A DNA stretch of 51,629 nucleotides, taken from contig SXUJ01000004.1 of assembly GCA_005790565.1 (NCBI GenBank), forward strand, positions 1-51,629, in the 5' to 3' direction. Each line of letters opens with the position of its first letter. Positions within the stretch are counted from its first letter, which is position 1. The notes under the pieces were generated by a model that was given only the letters and a program-made list of their open reading frames with translations, searched no databases and was not told the DNA's origin. Of the stretch, positions 1 to 9,642 are shown one piece after another. The position numbers were made by a program, and so were the translations under genes. The stretch comes from Planctomycetia bacterium (GTDB taxonomy: Bacteria > Planctomycetota > Phycisphaerae > Phycisphaerales > SM1A02).

Positions 1-885
1 GAGGCGCTTCGGCGCATCGACGAGGAGATTGCGAGTGGGCGCTATCGATCTCCCAAGCACACGGCCATTTGGTGGGACTTCCCGACGAACACCATCCTTG
101 CACCTGTCACGAGTGACAAGGAGGTCGACCTTCTGAAGAAACTTGTCGAAGAGACATTCGATGTGCGCATTGCGCCCCGAAGCAGCGGAACGCTCGCCTA
201 TGACACGCTCGGCGATCGCGGATTGAGTGCGGCGTTTGATGATGCGCAACCGGAGGCGTTCTCGCTGCCGCCGCTCGATATTGACGGAGCGGTGGATCAA
301 GGACAACGCAAGAGTCGAACTCGACCCGATGTGCCGTGGGCGTCGACGGCGGGGGAGTCGAAGGACTTTCTTGGAAACACCTTCCTCTTCTGGCTCTGCT
401 GGCACGCAGAAGTGAAGGAAGGGCTGCTTGAGACCGAGGCAGGAGAGTTCGCGATCGTCATCGATCGCTCCATCGACCTCGAGTGCGCGTGGGGGTTGAG
501 CGGCAAGACGACGGTGCATGGAAGTGGTGCCCTGCGGCGAATGGAAACCGTGCAGGCACTGAAAGGCGGGAAGTGGCCGCGCAAGGTTGGGATGTCACTG
601 CATGCGTTCGGACAAACCTATGAGTTCGTGTTGCAGGGCGATCGCATGGAGATTGCCGCGCTGAAACTTCCGAAGCCCGAAGAGAAACCCCAGAGCCTTC
701 GACAGGCCATCGAGATGCGGCTCGACTTGCTCATCAGCTTTGAGCGCGCATTCAGTTCGCTCTACGCGGCGTTTGTCCGTGACCGATTTAGCCCCGCTTG
801 GCCAACGCGCCGGGGGCAGATTGACCAGTGGGTGACCGAACTCGGAAGCACGCGCAAGAGCGTGTCGTTCGTGGAAACGGCGTAG
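1..885 (+). CDS. RdgC-like protein, 5' end outside window
   Basis: The frame is open from base 1 to the stop at 885, about 294 codons, so the gene starts upstream; the GTG at 163 is probably internal. The visible N-terminal part (IWWDFPTNTILAPVTSDK, then LVEETFDV) resembles the segment of RdgC-family proteins in which a W-D strand is followed by S-x-K-x-V-D and L-x-x-x-T-F. A second stretch around residues 120-135 (FLGNTFLFWLCWHAE) resembles the FLG-x-EFL-x-WLW motif of long RdgC-like proteins. RdgC proteins bind DNA and modulate RecA-dependent recombination. The assignment is by remembered motif and is tentative. The gene converges on trpF with only 7 bases between the stops. Confidence 0.5.
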   Translation, partial: EALRRIDEEIASGRYRSPKHTAIWWDFPTNTILAPVTSDKEVDLLKKLVEETFDVRIAPRSSGTLAYDTLGDRGLSAAFDDAQPEAFSLPPLDIDGAVDQGQRKSRTRPDVPWASTAGESKDFLGNTFLFWLCWHAEVKEGLLETEAGEFAIVIDRSIDLECAWGLSGKTTVHGSGALRRMETVQALKGGKWPRKVGMSLHAFGQTYEFVLQGDRMEIAALKLPKPEEKPQSLRQAIEMRLDLLISFERAFSSLYAAFVRDRFSPAWPTRRGQIDQWVTELGSTRKSVSFVETA

Positions 886-892
886 TCGTCCG

Positions 893-1528
893 TCACGCCG
901 TTCGTGCGGCTTGGATGAATGCTCGTACGCGAGCTGGATCCTTGACGCCCTTGCTCGACTCGACGCCGCTGCTGACATCCACGCCATCCGGTCGGAGGAG
1001 GCGCACCGCCGCCGCAACATTTCCGGCGTCCAAGCCGCCCGCGAGGAGGATCGGTGTGCGAAGGCTTGCGCGCGACGCCGTGAGCGACTCGTGATCAAAG
1101 GTGTTGCCGCTCCCGCCTCGCGCGCCATCGAGTACGAGTCGCGCGAGACCGCACGCATCCCACTGCGCAACACTCGCCGGAGTTGCGGCGAATCCCTTCA
1201 TCACTCGAGAAAAACGAAATCGGAGGCAGAGTGCGTGAAGTTCTTCCGGCGTTTCGTCGCCATGGAACTGCACCGTGTCAAAGGCGCGAGCAGCCTCGAA
1301 CGACGACGCATCTACTCCCCGTGCGATGAGCGCAACCGACTCTGCTCTTCCCGCGAGCGATTCGCGAATGCTCTGCGCGACGGCGAGCGAAACCGCGCGC
1401 GGGCTTGAGGGAATGAGGACGACGCCGACGAGATCAGCGCCTGCGGCAACGGCCTCCTGCGCCATCGCGGCGGTGGTTACGCCGCAGATTTTCACGAGGA
1501 GATGGCGCGGCGCTGTGGGAGAAATCAA
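893..1528 (-). CDS. trpF: Phosphoribosylanthranilate isomerase
   Basis: Converts N-(5-phosphoribosyl)anthranilate to CdRP, the third step of tryptophan synthesis, in the cytoplasm. The 211-residue length fits the family's single TIM barrel. Visible family motifs are KICGVT near the N terminus (catalytic Cys), VQFHGDE in the middle (with catalytic Asp further on), LLAGGLDAGNV and DVSSGVESSKGVKD at the phosphate-binding end. The start ATG overlaps the stop of the upstream rhomboid gene in an ATGA arrangement, so the two are probably translationally coupled. No other trp gene lies in the window, so the pathway is scattered in this genome or continues elsewhere. Confidence 0.95.
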   Translation of the reverse strand: MISPTAPRHLLVKICGVTTAAMAQEAVAAGADLVGVVLIPSSPRAVSLAVAQSIRESLAGRAESVALIARGVDASSFEAARAFDTVQFHGDETPEELHALCLRFRFSRVMKGFAATPASVAQWDACGLARLVLDGARGGSGNTFDHESLTASRASLRTPILLAGGLDAGNVAAAVRLLRPDGVDVSSGVESSKGVKDPARVRAFIQAARTA

Positions 1529-2706
1529 CCGACTTCATCCATAAGGGAGTGGTAGTACCGTTGGCGATCGTTGGGGAGGAGGGACTCGCGAATATCCGCG
1601 AGTACGCCGCGGGCGCGGGTCGCATCCCCGAGCGTTCTTGCCAACACCGTTGCGAGAAGCAACTTCACTTCTTCGCTTCGTCGATCGTTTGGAAACTTCA
1701 CGATGAAAAGCGTGAGCGCATGAGCGCCCGTCGCGGGGTCGCCGTCGGAAACCAACTGGGTTGCGAGGTCGATTTGCACCTCCGCGCTGAGCACCGCATC
1801 CACGCGATCCGCCAGTAATCGACGATAGCGATCCGCGGCCCTGCTGAATTCGCGCTGCGAATGCAGAGTGGCGATCTCCGCGCGATACCCGCGTTCGGTT
1901 TCACTCTGTGTGGAAGCGGCACCCGTGGCGACTCGCGAGGGCGGAGACGCGGACGCACTTGGCGCACTCCACACGTTGCCATCTCGCATCGCGGCGCGAA
2001 ACGCTCGGCGCCGTTGCCATTGCGAAAGCGCATGGAGCAGATCCGTTTCGGTGCGCGGCAGTTGCTTCGCGTAGAGCAGCACCAAACCAAGGGCAATCCC
2101 GAACGCCATTCCTGCAAGGTGCGCGAAATTTCCAACCGACGACCGACGCACCGAAGTAATCTCGAGAAGCGCATCGACGAGATCAATGGCGACATAGAGC
2201 ATGATGAAGAACGATGCGGGGATTGCGACCACCCCAAGCCCAATCAGGCTGAGCCCGTAGATGTTTGCGCCTGGGAATAGGGCAATGAACAGACCCGCGA
2301 CGGTAGACACGCTTCCCGAAGCACCGATCACCGCGCCGTGGGAGACCAGGATTTGTGCGGCGCCTGCGATTGCACCACCAAGGAGATACGCAGCAAGGAA
2401 TCGCAGCCGTCCGAGGCGAGCTTCCGCCGCGAGTCCAAAGGTCCACAGAAAGAACATGTTCCCAAGCAGATGCCACATGCTGTTGGGGTCGTGGAGGAAT
2501 TGGTAGGTGATGAGATTCCACCACTCAAACGCGCGCCAGTCGAGCGCGAGGCGGTCGTAGAACTGTTCCAGGCTCCAGAGACCACTGCGCGCGCCCCAGA
2601 ACCCCGCCGCATACGCCGCGACGTTCAGGGCGAGGAGGACGGGAACAACGACGATTCGGCGGCGGTGGCGAGACGACAGTCGATCTGTTCCGAGTGGGAG
2701 AAACAC
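1525..2706 (-). CDS. Rhomboid family intramembrane serine protease
   Basis: A membrane protease that cleaves within or next to transmembrane helices. With the GTG start at 2706 the protein has 393 residues: a short basic N terminus, six or so membrane helices to about residue 215, and a soluble C-terminal region of about 170 residues with TPR-like helical character. The catalytic dyad is visible as GASGS (Ser about 131) and NFAHLAG (His about 196); WHLLGNMFFLW is the conserved H-x-x-x-N loop. A longer frame to 2820 exists, but its first 38 residues look non-coding, and a TACCCT element lies 7 bases before the GTG at 2706. It overlaps trpF by four bases. Confidence 0.88.
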   Translation of the reverse strand: MFLPLGTDRLSSRHRRRIVVVPVLLALNVAAYAAGFWGARSGLWSLEQFYDRLALDWRAFEWWNLITYQFLHDPNSMWHLLGNMFFLWTFGLAAEARLGRLRFLAAYLLGGAIAGAAQILVSHGAVIGASGSVSTVAGLFIALFPGANIYGLSLIGLGVVAIPASFFIMLYVAIDLVDALLEITSVRRSSVGNFAHLAGMAFGIALGLVLLYAKQLPRTETDLLHALSQWQRRRAFRAAMRDGNVWSAPSASASPPSRVATGAASTQSETERGYRAEIATLHSQREFSRAADRYRRLLADRVDAVLSAEVQIDLATQLVSDGDPATGAHALTLFIVKFPNDRRSEEVKLLLATVLARTLGDATRARGVLADIRESLLPNDRQRYYHSLMDEVG

Positions 2707-2713
2707 GCGCCGG

Positions 2714-2719
2714 AGGGTA
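2714..2719 (-). promoter_or_regulatory. Putative -10 element (TACCCT) of rhomboid-trpF
   Basis: TACCCT on the minus strand ends 7 bases before the GTG at 2706, so transcription would begin at or next to the start codon. No convincing -35 box is visible. It is one of a recurring set of TANNNT sites in the window. Confidence 0.4.
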
Positions 2720-2915
2720 CGCGCAGAGGTCTGACTTTGTACCCAGGCGACCCCCGAATCTGAGAAATGTACACACGGTCTGCACGGAGCTTTGCTAGGA
2801 TCGCGGTTCCGCCGAGACATGATCTCGGCTCCGAGTGAGGCGCGCCTTTCTCATCGAACGCAGGCCTCGTTTGGGCGATTGAGATTGAACGGAAGTTCGA
2901 CCCAGAGATTGAACC

Positions 2916-4085
2916 ATGTCGACCGCAACACCCGCCGCGCCTGCTCCTACTCCCTCCGCGCCTACCGCGATCTATGACAAGGGGCTCGCAAACACGATCG
3001 TCGCTGACACACAGATGTCGTTCATCGATGGCGGGAAGGGCGTGCTTGAGTATGTCGGGATTGACATCGACACGCTCGCCCGCAAGTCAACCTATGAGGA
3101 GACGGTTTACCTCCTCTGGAACACAAAGCTCCCAAGCAAGGCGGAACTTGATTCCTTGCGCAGTGCGCTGCAGTCGGAGTATGAGATTCCACAGGGCATA
3201 TACGAGATGATTCGCGGGATGCCGCGAGATGCGGTGCCGATGCACGCGCTCCGGACGCTCGTCTCTGCGCTCGCGCTCTACGACACCGAAGCCGACGCGG
3301 ACGGTATCGAAGCGAGTAAGCGTAAGGCACTCCGACTTGTCGCCAAGACACCAACACTGATTGCGAACTTCGATCGACACCGTTCAGGCAAGGACTTCGT
3401 CCGTCCGAATCCATGCTTTGATATCGCAACCAACTTTCTCTGGATGCTCAACGGGGAGAAGCCAACCGAGGCCATGTCGCGCGGTTTGGATATCTGCTTG
3501 ATTCTGCACGCGGACCACGGGCTGAATGCTTCAACCTTTGCGGCCCGAGTCACGATCGCGACACTTTCGGATCTCTATAGCGCCATGACGACCGCTGTGG
3601 GCACGCTGAAGGGGCCACTCCATGGCGGCGCGAATGAAGAAGTCATGGTGATGCTCGATGAAATCGGCTCGATGGACAAGGTCGATGGGTATGTCGCGGG
3701 CAAACTTGAGCGCAAGGAACTCATCATGGGCTTTGGGCATCGCGTCTATAAGGCGTACGACCCACGGGCGACCTATCTCAAGACTTTCGCCAAGCAGATC
3801 GCGACGGACACCGGCAATCTTCGACTGTTCGAGATGAGTCAGCGCATCGAGTCGCTTGTGCTTGATGCGAAGGCGGGCAAGGGGATCTTTCCCAATGTCG
3901 ACTTCTACAGCGCGACAACCTATCACTGCCTCGGCATCAAGACGGATCTTTTCACCTGCATGTTTGCGCTGAGCCGCATGTCAGGCTGGTGCGGTCACTG
4001 CATCGAACAGTTGCAAGACAACCGACTGATTCGCCCACAAGCGAAGTACACCGGACCACACGGTGTGGAATACACGGCACGCTAA
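2916..4085 (+). CDS. gltA: Citrate synthase
   Basis: Condenses acetyl-CoA and oxaloacetate to citrate at the entry of the TCA cycle. The 389-residue protein has the complete catalytic set: His236 in GPLHGGAN, His275 in FGHRVYK and Asp329 in NVDFYSA, with HADHGLNAST upstream. The length and lack of an N-terminal zinc domain fit the short Gram-positive/archaeal-type (CitZ-like) dimeric enzyme rather than the 430-residue NADH-inhibited E. coli type. The first 20 residues are Ala/Pro/Thr-rich and probably disordered. It is transcribed divergently from the rhomboid gene with about 200 bases between. No clear Shine-Dalgarno sequence is seen. Confidence 0.95.
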   Translation: MSTATPAAPAPTPSAPTAIYDKGLANTIVADTQMSFIDGGKGVLEYVGIDIDTLARKSTYEETVYLLWNTKLPSKAELDSLRSALQSEYEIPQGIYEMIRGMPRDAVPMHALRTLVSALALYDTEADADGIEASKRKALRLVAKTPTLIANFDRHRSGKDFVRPNPCFDIATNFLWMLNGEKPTEAMSRGLDICLILHADHGLNASTFAARVTIATLSDLYSAMTTAVGTLKGPLHGGANEEVMVMLDEIGSMDKVDGYVAGKLERKELIMGFGHRVYKAYDPRATYLKTFAKQIATDTGNLRLFEMSQRIESLVLDAKAGKGIFPNVDFYSATTYHCLGIKTDLFTCMFALSRMSGWCGHCIEQLQDNRLIRPQAKYTGPHGVEYTAR

Positions 4086-4211
4086 ATGTGTTTGAGCGCC
4101 CGCGCAGTCTTCTTGCGCTGAAGCGCCGCAATACGCTGCATTCGCTTTCGATTCCGCGGGGCCGAATGAATCGGCACCAGCGGAGGAGTGGCTCCGTGGG
4201 TGCGTGGGGTC

Positions 4212-4228
4212 GCGTGTCCACGACACGC
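4212..4228 (-). terminator. Short hairpin after FG-GAP gene
   Basis: GCGTGTC (4212-4218) and GACACGC (4222-4228) form a perfect 7-bp stem with a 3-base loop, 7 bases past the stop of the minus-strand FG-GAP gene. There is no T-run, so a terminator role is only likely, not shown. Confidence 0.35.
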
Positions 4229-4234
4229 AGCGCG

Positions 4235-6541
4235 TTACTGTTTCGGGCTTGCCTGTGGGTAGAGCAGCACGCGGTCATGTGCGAGGAGTGCAACATCATC
4301 GCGACCATCGCCCGTGAAATCGGCGATGAGGCACGCGCTCGGTTCAAACTCGCGCGGTTCGCCGCCTTGGAACAGTCGCGTCTCGAACACTTTGAAACTC
4401 GTGCCGGGGACGAGGACGCCGTTCTCTGAGAAACTCAGAATGCTCAGCGCTTGTTCGCCGGCGTCGAGGGAGACGAGATCGAGGAATCCATCCCCGTTCA
4501 CATCACCCGCAGCGAGTTCGTGATCGAGTTGGTTGGGGCGATCCCCGCGACGGCTTCCGCGCTCTTCGAGCGTGACGCGGTTCCCACCGACCCGAGCGAT
4601 CGCGAATCCGTCATCGCCAATGAGCAGGACATCCGGCACCGCGTTGCCGGAAAACGCTCCGGTTCGGATGGGACCAAACTTGAAGCCGCTCACGGTGAGC
4701 GCCTCTGCCTGCTGCCACTTTTCGCCTTGTTTCTCGAAGAAAACGAGTTGCGCGTTCTCCTTGTCGCCGGCAATCAACTGATTGCCCTGTGCGGCAATCG
4801 AAACGAGTTTGGCGTCGCTTCGCGCGGCGTTCACTTGAGTCACAACTTGCCAGCCCGGTGGCGTTGCTGCGGAATCAAAGCGAAGCGCGCGGATGAAGTT
4901 GCGATCGGCAACGACGAGTTCCGCCTTCCCATCACCTTGCACATCAAACAACGCCGTGTTGGAACCGTTCGCCGCTTGCACGAGTCCAAACTGCGCCATG
5001 TCTTTCGACTCAAGCGCCGTAAACCCCGCGTCGGTCGCACGCAGCATGGTCATGGGCTTGTCCTGCGTGTAGAGCAGGAGATCGACCTTGCCATCCTGAT
5101 CGGCATCGCAAGCCATGACAGTTTCCGGTGCCTTCACGAGCGCGCCGAGCTTGACGACCTCCGGCGCAGTCGTGCCGGATCCATCCACCGCGAGAAGTTC
5201 GAGTTGATAGTTCTTGCCGTCCTTGGTGACCACCGCGAGGCGCGGGCCGGTTTCGAGATGGACGAGCGCGATGACGAGCGGCGTGCTTCCGGCACTCAAC
5301 GCCATTGCCGTTGGAAAGGTGAGCGTGCCATTCTCCCAGTGGCTTCGTCCGACGACGCCTTCCTTTTCGCTGAGCACGAACACTTCTGTGCCAAGCGGAC
5401 CACCGGTCGGGCCAGCATCGATGCCCGTGAGTTCGGCGAAGGATGGCTGTGCGCGAGATGGTTGGAGCCCGCGCTCCTTGACCTGCCGAAAGACGAGGAC
5501 CGCGCTGCTCGTTGGATCAGTTGCGAGCACATCGAGGAGGCCATCGCCATCGAGATCCGCGGTCGCGTAGGACCGCTTCTTTCCCGATTCGCCGGCGCCG
5601 AAGACTTCGAGCGCGGCTTCACCGTCCGCATTTGATCCGGTGACGACTTCTTCGATCACGATCCGCTTGCTCGGCCGCTCGATGAGCGCCAGAAGAGATT
5701 TTTTTGCACCGGGAAGTTGCAGCGCGGTTGCTTCGCGCAGTGGGGGCAATTCAAATCGGCGCTGTGAGCCGAGTTGGTGCTTTCCGTTCTCTTCACTTCC
5801 GAGCCAAAGGCGAACGGGCGCGGCGTTGTCCGGTGCGACTGCCGCGAGATCGGTGGAACCTTCGCCGTCGAAGTCGCCCACGAGTAACGCCACGAGAGGA
5901 TCTCCGCTTGCGAGTTCCGTTGCTTCGCCAAGTTTGGATCCTTCGAGCGGCCAAATCGTGGGTTTCCCGTTGACGAGTGCGGCGAGTTCTGGCTTCGCGT
6001 CATCGAGAAGATCCGCAATCAAGAACCCATCGCGAGCTTGCGAGAGTCCCTTGACCGGAATGCGCCGAGCCACTTCAAACGATCCGAGTTTGGTTTGCCG
6101 GAGAAACACGATCGTTCCCGGTTGTCCGGCGTAGACCAAGTCCATGAGGCCATCGCTATCGAAGTCATATGGAATCACCGCGGTCACTTGATGCGAGACG
6201 GGGACTTCGACGCGATGGAATCGCCAGAGCGGGGGGGCTTCGTTGATGCCGATCGTAGATTCGATCGGGTCATCCGGCGACGCTCCCTTCTTCTGCTCGT
6301 GCAACTCGATTCGGCTCTTCGCATTGTTGACGGCGATGAGATCCATCAGGCCATCGCCATTCATATCGCTCGCGGCGATTGGTCCCGCGCCTCGATCGAT
6401 CTTGAGGACGTCCAGTCCTTCGAATCCATAGTGCGCGGCCGTTTCTTGGTCGTCAATGGAGGCGCTCGTCACGGCAGACGCGGCGAGCGTGAGGGCGCAG
6501 AAGGGAATCGTGAGCGCGCGGAGCATGGAAAGCGAAGGCAT
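4235..6541 (-). CDS. Secreted FG-GAP/VCBS repeat protein
   Basis: About 768 residues from the ATG at 6541, which begins a clear signal peptide (MPSLSMLRALTIPFCALTLA, then SAVTSAS). The frame runs on upstream to 6883, but that part is not secretion-like and was left out. The mature protein is made of repeated calcium-binding loops such as SDMNGDGLMDL, YDFDSDGLMDLV, GDFDGEGSTDLA, ADLDGDGLLDVL, CDADQDGKVDLL, GDVNGDGFLDLV and ADFTGDGRDDVA, typical of FG-GAP/VCBS beta-propellers. Such proteins are extracellular or cell-surface and often bind ligands or matrix; no enzymatic domain is visible. It is divergent from the secreted protease at 6672. Confidence 0.85.
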   Translation of the reverse strand: MPSLSMLRALTIPFCALTLAASAVTSASIDDQETAAHYGFEGLDVLKIDRGAGPIAASDMNGDGLMDLIAVNNAKSRIELHEQKKGASPDDPIESTIGINEAPPLWRFHRVEVPVSHQVTAVIPYDFDSDGLMDLVYAGQPGTIVFLRQTKLGSFEVARRIPVKGLSQARDGFLIADLLDDAKPELAALVNGKPTIWPLEGSKLGEATELASGDPLVALLVGDFDGEGSTDLAAVAPDNAAPVRLWLGSEENGKHQLGSQRRFELPPLREATALQLPGAKKSLLALIERPSKRIVIEEVVTGSNADGEAALEVFGAGESGKKRSYATADLDGDGLLDVLATDPTSSAVLVFRQVKERGLQPSRAQPSFAELTGIDAGPTGGPLGTEVFVLSEKEGVVGRSHWENGTLTFPTAMALSAGSTPLVIALVHLETGPRLAVVTKDGKNYQLELLAVDGSGTTAPEVVKLGALVKAPETVMACDADQDGKVDLLLYTQDKPMTMLRATDAGFTALESKDMAQFGLVQAANGSNTALFDVQGDGKAELVVADRNFIRALRFDSAATPPGWQVVTQVNAARSDAKLVSIAAQGNQLIAGDKENAQLVFFEKQGEKWQQAEALTVSGFKFGPIRTGAFSGNAVPDVLLIGDDGFAIARVGGNRVTLEERGSRRGDRPNQLDHELAAGDVNGDGFLDLVSLDAGEQALSILSFSENGVLVPGTSFKVFETRLFQGGEPREFEPSACLIADFTGDGRDDVALLAHDRVLLYPQASPKQ

Positions 6542-6671
6542 ATTGGTTTCGTGGGAGAAATGTGGTCTGTTCGCGGGAGAGCTGGAAACGAGCGCGGGCA
6601 GTGCCGGTACGGAGTTCAGAAGTGGTATCGTAACGCTGATCGCCGCTTCATTGACGCACCCCAACTCCACT

Positions 6672-7766
6672 ATGCGACAGCCATCGTTCTTCCCAGTCGG
6701 ATTTCTTCCACGCTCGACCTCGCTTCGCCCGTCGGCACGTTGGTGCGCCGCCGTACTCGCCGTCACCGGATGGTGGGGCGCGAGTGCCTTCGCGCAGTCG
6801 AGCGCATCCGCGCCATCTGCGGCGGGATCGGTTGCGGCGTCGAACGCAGCCCGCGACACCGTGCGTTTGCGCCTCGGCGGCACGGTTCAAGGAACTATTC
6901 TGAAGCGGACGGATCGCAAGGTTTGGATCGATGTTGGACCTGGTGTGCTTGAGTTTTCGATGGACGATGTGCTTGAGATTGTGAGCGATGCCGCGGATGC
7001 GAGCGCGAACAAGACAGCGGTCGACATATTCTCGACCGCGACTGGCCTGAGTGACCTTCCGCCGCGCGAACAGACCAAGCTCATCGGTCCTGCGGTCATC
7101 AAGGTCTCGACGCCAGGCGGGCTCGGATCAGGCGTCATTCTTTCGGGCGACGGATTCGCCGTGACGAATGCGCATGTGGTTCAGGGTGAAACGAACATTC
7201 GCGCCACTGTTTGGTTTGCCCAAACAGACGGCACACTCAAGCGAACCGATATTGATGCCGTCGAGTTGATTGCAGTGAACAGTCAGGTGGACCTCGCACT
7301 CATTCGGCTGAAGCATCCCGATGGTGGCGTCTTTGAATTCGCGCCTGTGCAGGACGCGGAGAAACTCGAAGCGGGGCAGGCGGTTTTCGCGATTGGAAAT
7401 CCCCTTGGACTTGAGCGGTCGTTGACACAAGGGGTGATTTCAACCACGCAGCGCAACTTCGATGGGCTGACCTACATTCAGACGGACACGCCGATCAACC
7501 CTGGAAACTCCGGTGGGCCACTCTTCAACACGAAGGGCGAGATCATCGGGATTACAAACATGGGGATTCGTGGAGGGGAAGCGCTCGGATTTGCGATTCC
7601 CGCACGGTATGTGAAGGATTTCATTCGAAATCGAGAGGCATTCGCATATGACCGGAATAATCCCAACTCTGGCCACAACTATCTGAAGCCACCGACGAGA
7701 TCAAACTTCGACGCGCCGCCTCTTCTCAAGGATGGATCCTCCCTTGACGGCGCATCGCACTCGTAG
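6672..7766 (+). CDS. Secreted HtrA/DegP-like trypsin-fold protease
   Basis: A 364-residue protein with a twin-Trp hydrophobic signal region ending near ASAFAQ (residue 42). After a short linker domain (about 60-110) comes a trypsin-like domain with the full triad: His168 in TNAHVV, Asp207 in SQVDLALI and Ser280 in PGNSGGPL. AIGNPLGLERSLTQGVIS is typical of HtrA proteases. No PDZ domain follows, unlike DegP/DegS; the C terminus is about 50 residues of Asn/Pro/Ser-rich sequence. Likely a periplasmic or exported protease for protein quality control. The longer frame from 6456 adds a non-secretory leader, so the ATG at 6672 was preferred. It lies 52 bases before the next secreted protein. Confidence 0.85.
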   Translation: MRQPSFFPVGFLPRSTSLRPSARWCAAVLAVTGWWGASAFAQSSASAPSAAGSVAASNAARDTVRLRLGGTVQGTILKRTDRKVWIDVGPGVLEFSMDDVLEIVSDAADASANKTAVDIFSTATGLSDLPPREQTKLIGPAVIKVSTPGGLGSGVILSGDGFAVTNAHVVQGETNIRATVWFAQTDGTLKRTDIDAVELIAVNSQVDLALIRLKHPDGGVFEFAPVQDAEKLEAGQAVFAIGNPLGLERSLTQGVISTTQRNFDGLTYIQTDTPINPGNSGGPLFNTKGEIIGITNMGIRGGEALGFAIPARYVKDFIRNREAFAYDRNNPNSGHNYLKPPTRSNFDAPPLLKDGSSLDGASHS

Positions 7767-7818
7767 TTGCGCACCCACGCTCCCGACCTCGGAATTCATG
7801 CAGTTTCTGGAAACCCCA

Positions 7819-9642
7819 ATGAACACGCGAACCTCTCTCTGTAGTTTTCTCGCATCGCTCACGGCATCCTCCGCCTTGCTCGCGGGTGACGCACTCGACA
7901 TTCGTGACCTTGCGCCCAAGAACAGCTTTGTCGTGGTTGGCATCGCCGACCTGCCAGCGAGCGTTGAGCGCTTCAAGTCAACCTCCATGGGGCAGATGTG
8001 GAATGCGCCCGAGTTCAAGGAAAGTGTCGACCTGTTGCATGCCGCTTGGGATTCTGTAGTCAAGGAACGAGCGGCCGAGGGAGGATTCGATGTCGCCGAT
8101 CTCACTTGGCCAAAGTCTGCAGGGCTGAGCATCGCGGGCGAGCTTGACGAAGAAACGGGATTGGAAGTTCCCGCCACGGTTTTCTTCGTGGATTGGGCGG
8201 ATGCAGGGGAGAAGAGCAACAAGTGGCTCGAATCCGCGCTTGCGAATGCGGAGAAAACGGCGAAGGGTGCAGGCAACAGCGTGGCCTTCGAAGAAATCCG
8301 TGGCCGCCGCGTGCTGGTTATCTCGGAGGCGGACGCGGAGGCCGATGAACTCGGAATGGATGCGGGGGACACCGAAGGCGGCGCTCCCGATGAGTTTGCC
8401 CCGCAGATGTTCGGCATGAGTCCGTTTGATTTCAACACGACGCTGTACGCCGTCGACAAGGGGCGCGTGCTGGGTGCGTCGTCTTCGGCTGCGATGAGCG
8501 ATCTTTTGGCGAAGCTGGATGCCGCGAACACGAGCACCGACGCCGTGTCGAGTAATCCAGCGTTTTCCGGCGCACTTGAATTGGCCGGCGCCGCATCCGA
8601 TGCATACGCCGTCGTGTTGCTCGAGAACCTCTCCGCGCTCGCGTCAAACTCACCAGAGATGGCGATGGCGCAGCCATTCATGAAGCAGATCTTTGGGGAT
8701 GTGCAGGCGATTTCCGCCAATCTCACTGCGCGCGATGGGACGATTGAGCTGGCCGCGGCGGTGTACATTCCGAGCAAGAAGACAGGGCTTCCGGCCTTGT
8801 TTGATTTGGGGACGGAACTCGCCGCGCCGCCCGCGATTGTGCCTGCCGACGCCGTCAGTTACTCGCGATTCAATGTGCGCTTTGACGCGATCCTCCCGAC
8901 CCTTGATGAGATCGCCGCGGCACTTCCGCCCGAGTTCGGCGACATGATCAAGATGCAAATCGAGTCGTATCGACCGGCGCTGACGAGCGCATTCGCCGCG
9001 ATCGGTCCGGACATTCACATGTTCGGTTCGCTCCCTCCCATCGGGGGTGAAGACGCGGCGAAGTCGGTGACCGCGATTCGGATGAAGCCTGGAAAGGAAG
9101 GCGAGCAGGCGGTGAGCGACATGCTGAACCTCTTTCCGCTCGGTCTTGAGAGCCGCGACTTCAATGGCATGACGATTCTCTCCGATGAGTTTTCTTCCTT
9201 CGCCGTTGGGATCGGCGGCGGCTGGCTCGCGCTGGGAAACAGCGGAAGTGTCGAGCAGGCACTTCGCGCGGTTGACGCGAAGGATGCGGCGACGAATCTC
9301 TCCGCGGACGCGACCTACTCCTCTGCAATGCAGGCACTCGGCGGCGGTGAAGTCGTCGCTGCGGGATGGATCAATCTTCCTCGCCGATTCGAACAAACCG
9401 CGGCGATGATGAAGACGCTGCAGGAAGAGATAGAAGGGATGGCGAGCGGGGATGATGGAGAGAGCGGCGAGGTTCCGCTGCTCGGCATGGATCGCGACGC
9501 GCTTCCGGGCGTGGAGGCGTTCTTGGATCCCGCGCTCATCAAGCGTTACCTCGGACAACAAGTTTGGGATGTGCGTTCGTCGGCGCAGGGCTATCGCGCC
9601 CGCTTCATGTTGCTCCCCCCAAGCGCATCGACGACACCCTAA
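7819..9642 (+). CDS. Secreted protein, DUF3352-like
   Basis: 607 residues from the ATG at 7819, which starts a signal peptide (MNTRTSLCSFLASLTASSAL, then LAGDA). The rest is soluble and Ala/Asp/Glu-rich. The opening (LAPKNSFVVVGIADLPAS) and repeated 'sample, compute, compare' segments resemble the DUF3352 group of uncharacterised bacterial exported proteins, in which short beta-alpha units recur; this is a resemblance by eye. The last four bases overlap the stop of the convergent hydrolase gene. Function unknown; it follows the protease on the same strand and may be co-transcribed with it. Confidence 0.65.
   Translation: MNTRTSLCSFLASLTASSALLAGDALDIRDLAPKNSFVVVGIADLPASVERFKSTSMGQMWNAPEFKESVDLLHAAWDSVVKERAAEGGFDVADLTWPKSAGLSIAGELDEETGLEVPATVFFVDWADAGEKSNKWLESALANAEKTAKGAGNSVAFEEIRGRRVLVISEADAEADELGMDAGDTEGGAPDEFAPQMFGMSPFDFNTTLYAVDKGRVLGASSSAAMSDLLAKLDAANTSTDAVSSNPAFSGALELAGAASDAYAVVLLENLSALASNSPEMAMAQPFMKQIFGDVQAISANLTARDGTIELAAAVYIPSKKTGLPALFDLGTELAAPPAIVPADAVSYSRFNVRFDAILPTLDEIAAALPPEFGDMIKMQIESYRPALTSAFAAIGPDIHMFGSLPPIGGEDAAKSVTAIRMKPGKEGEQAVSDMLNLFPLGLESRDFNGMTILSDEFSSFAVGIGGGWLALGNSGSVEQALRAVDAKDAATNLSADATYSSAMQALGGGEVVAAGWINLPRRFEQTAAMMKTLQEEIEGMASGDDGESGEVPLLGMDRDALPGVEAFLDPALIKRYLGQQVWDVRSSAQGYRARFMLLPPSASTTP

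Noticed and set aside
4451-5635. 394-residue plus-strand frame over the FG-GAP gene
   Set aside because: Opposite of the repeat-rich gene with a signal peptide; no motifs.
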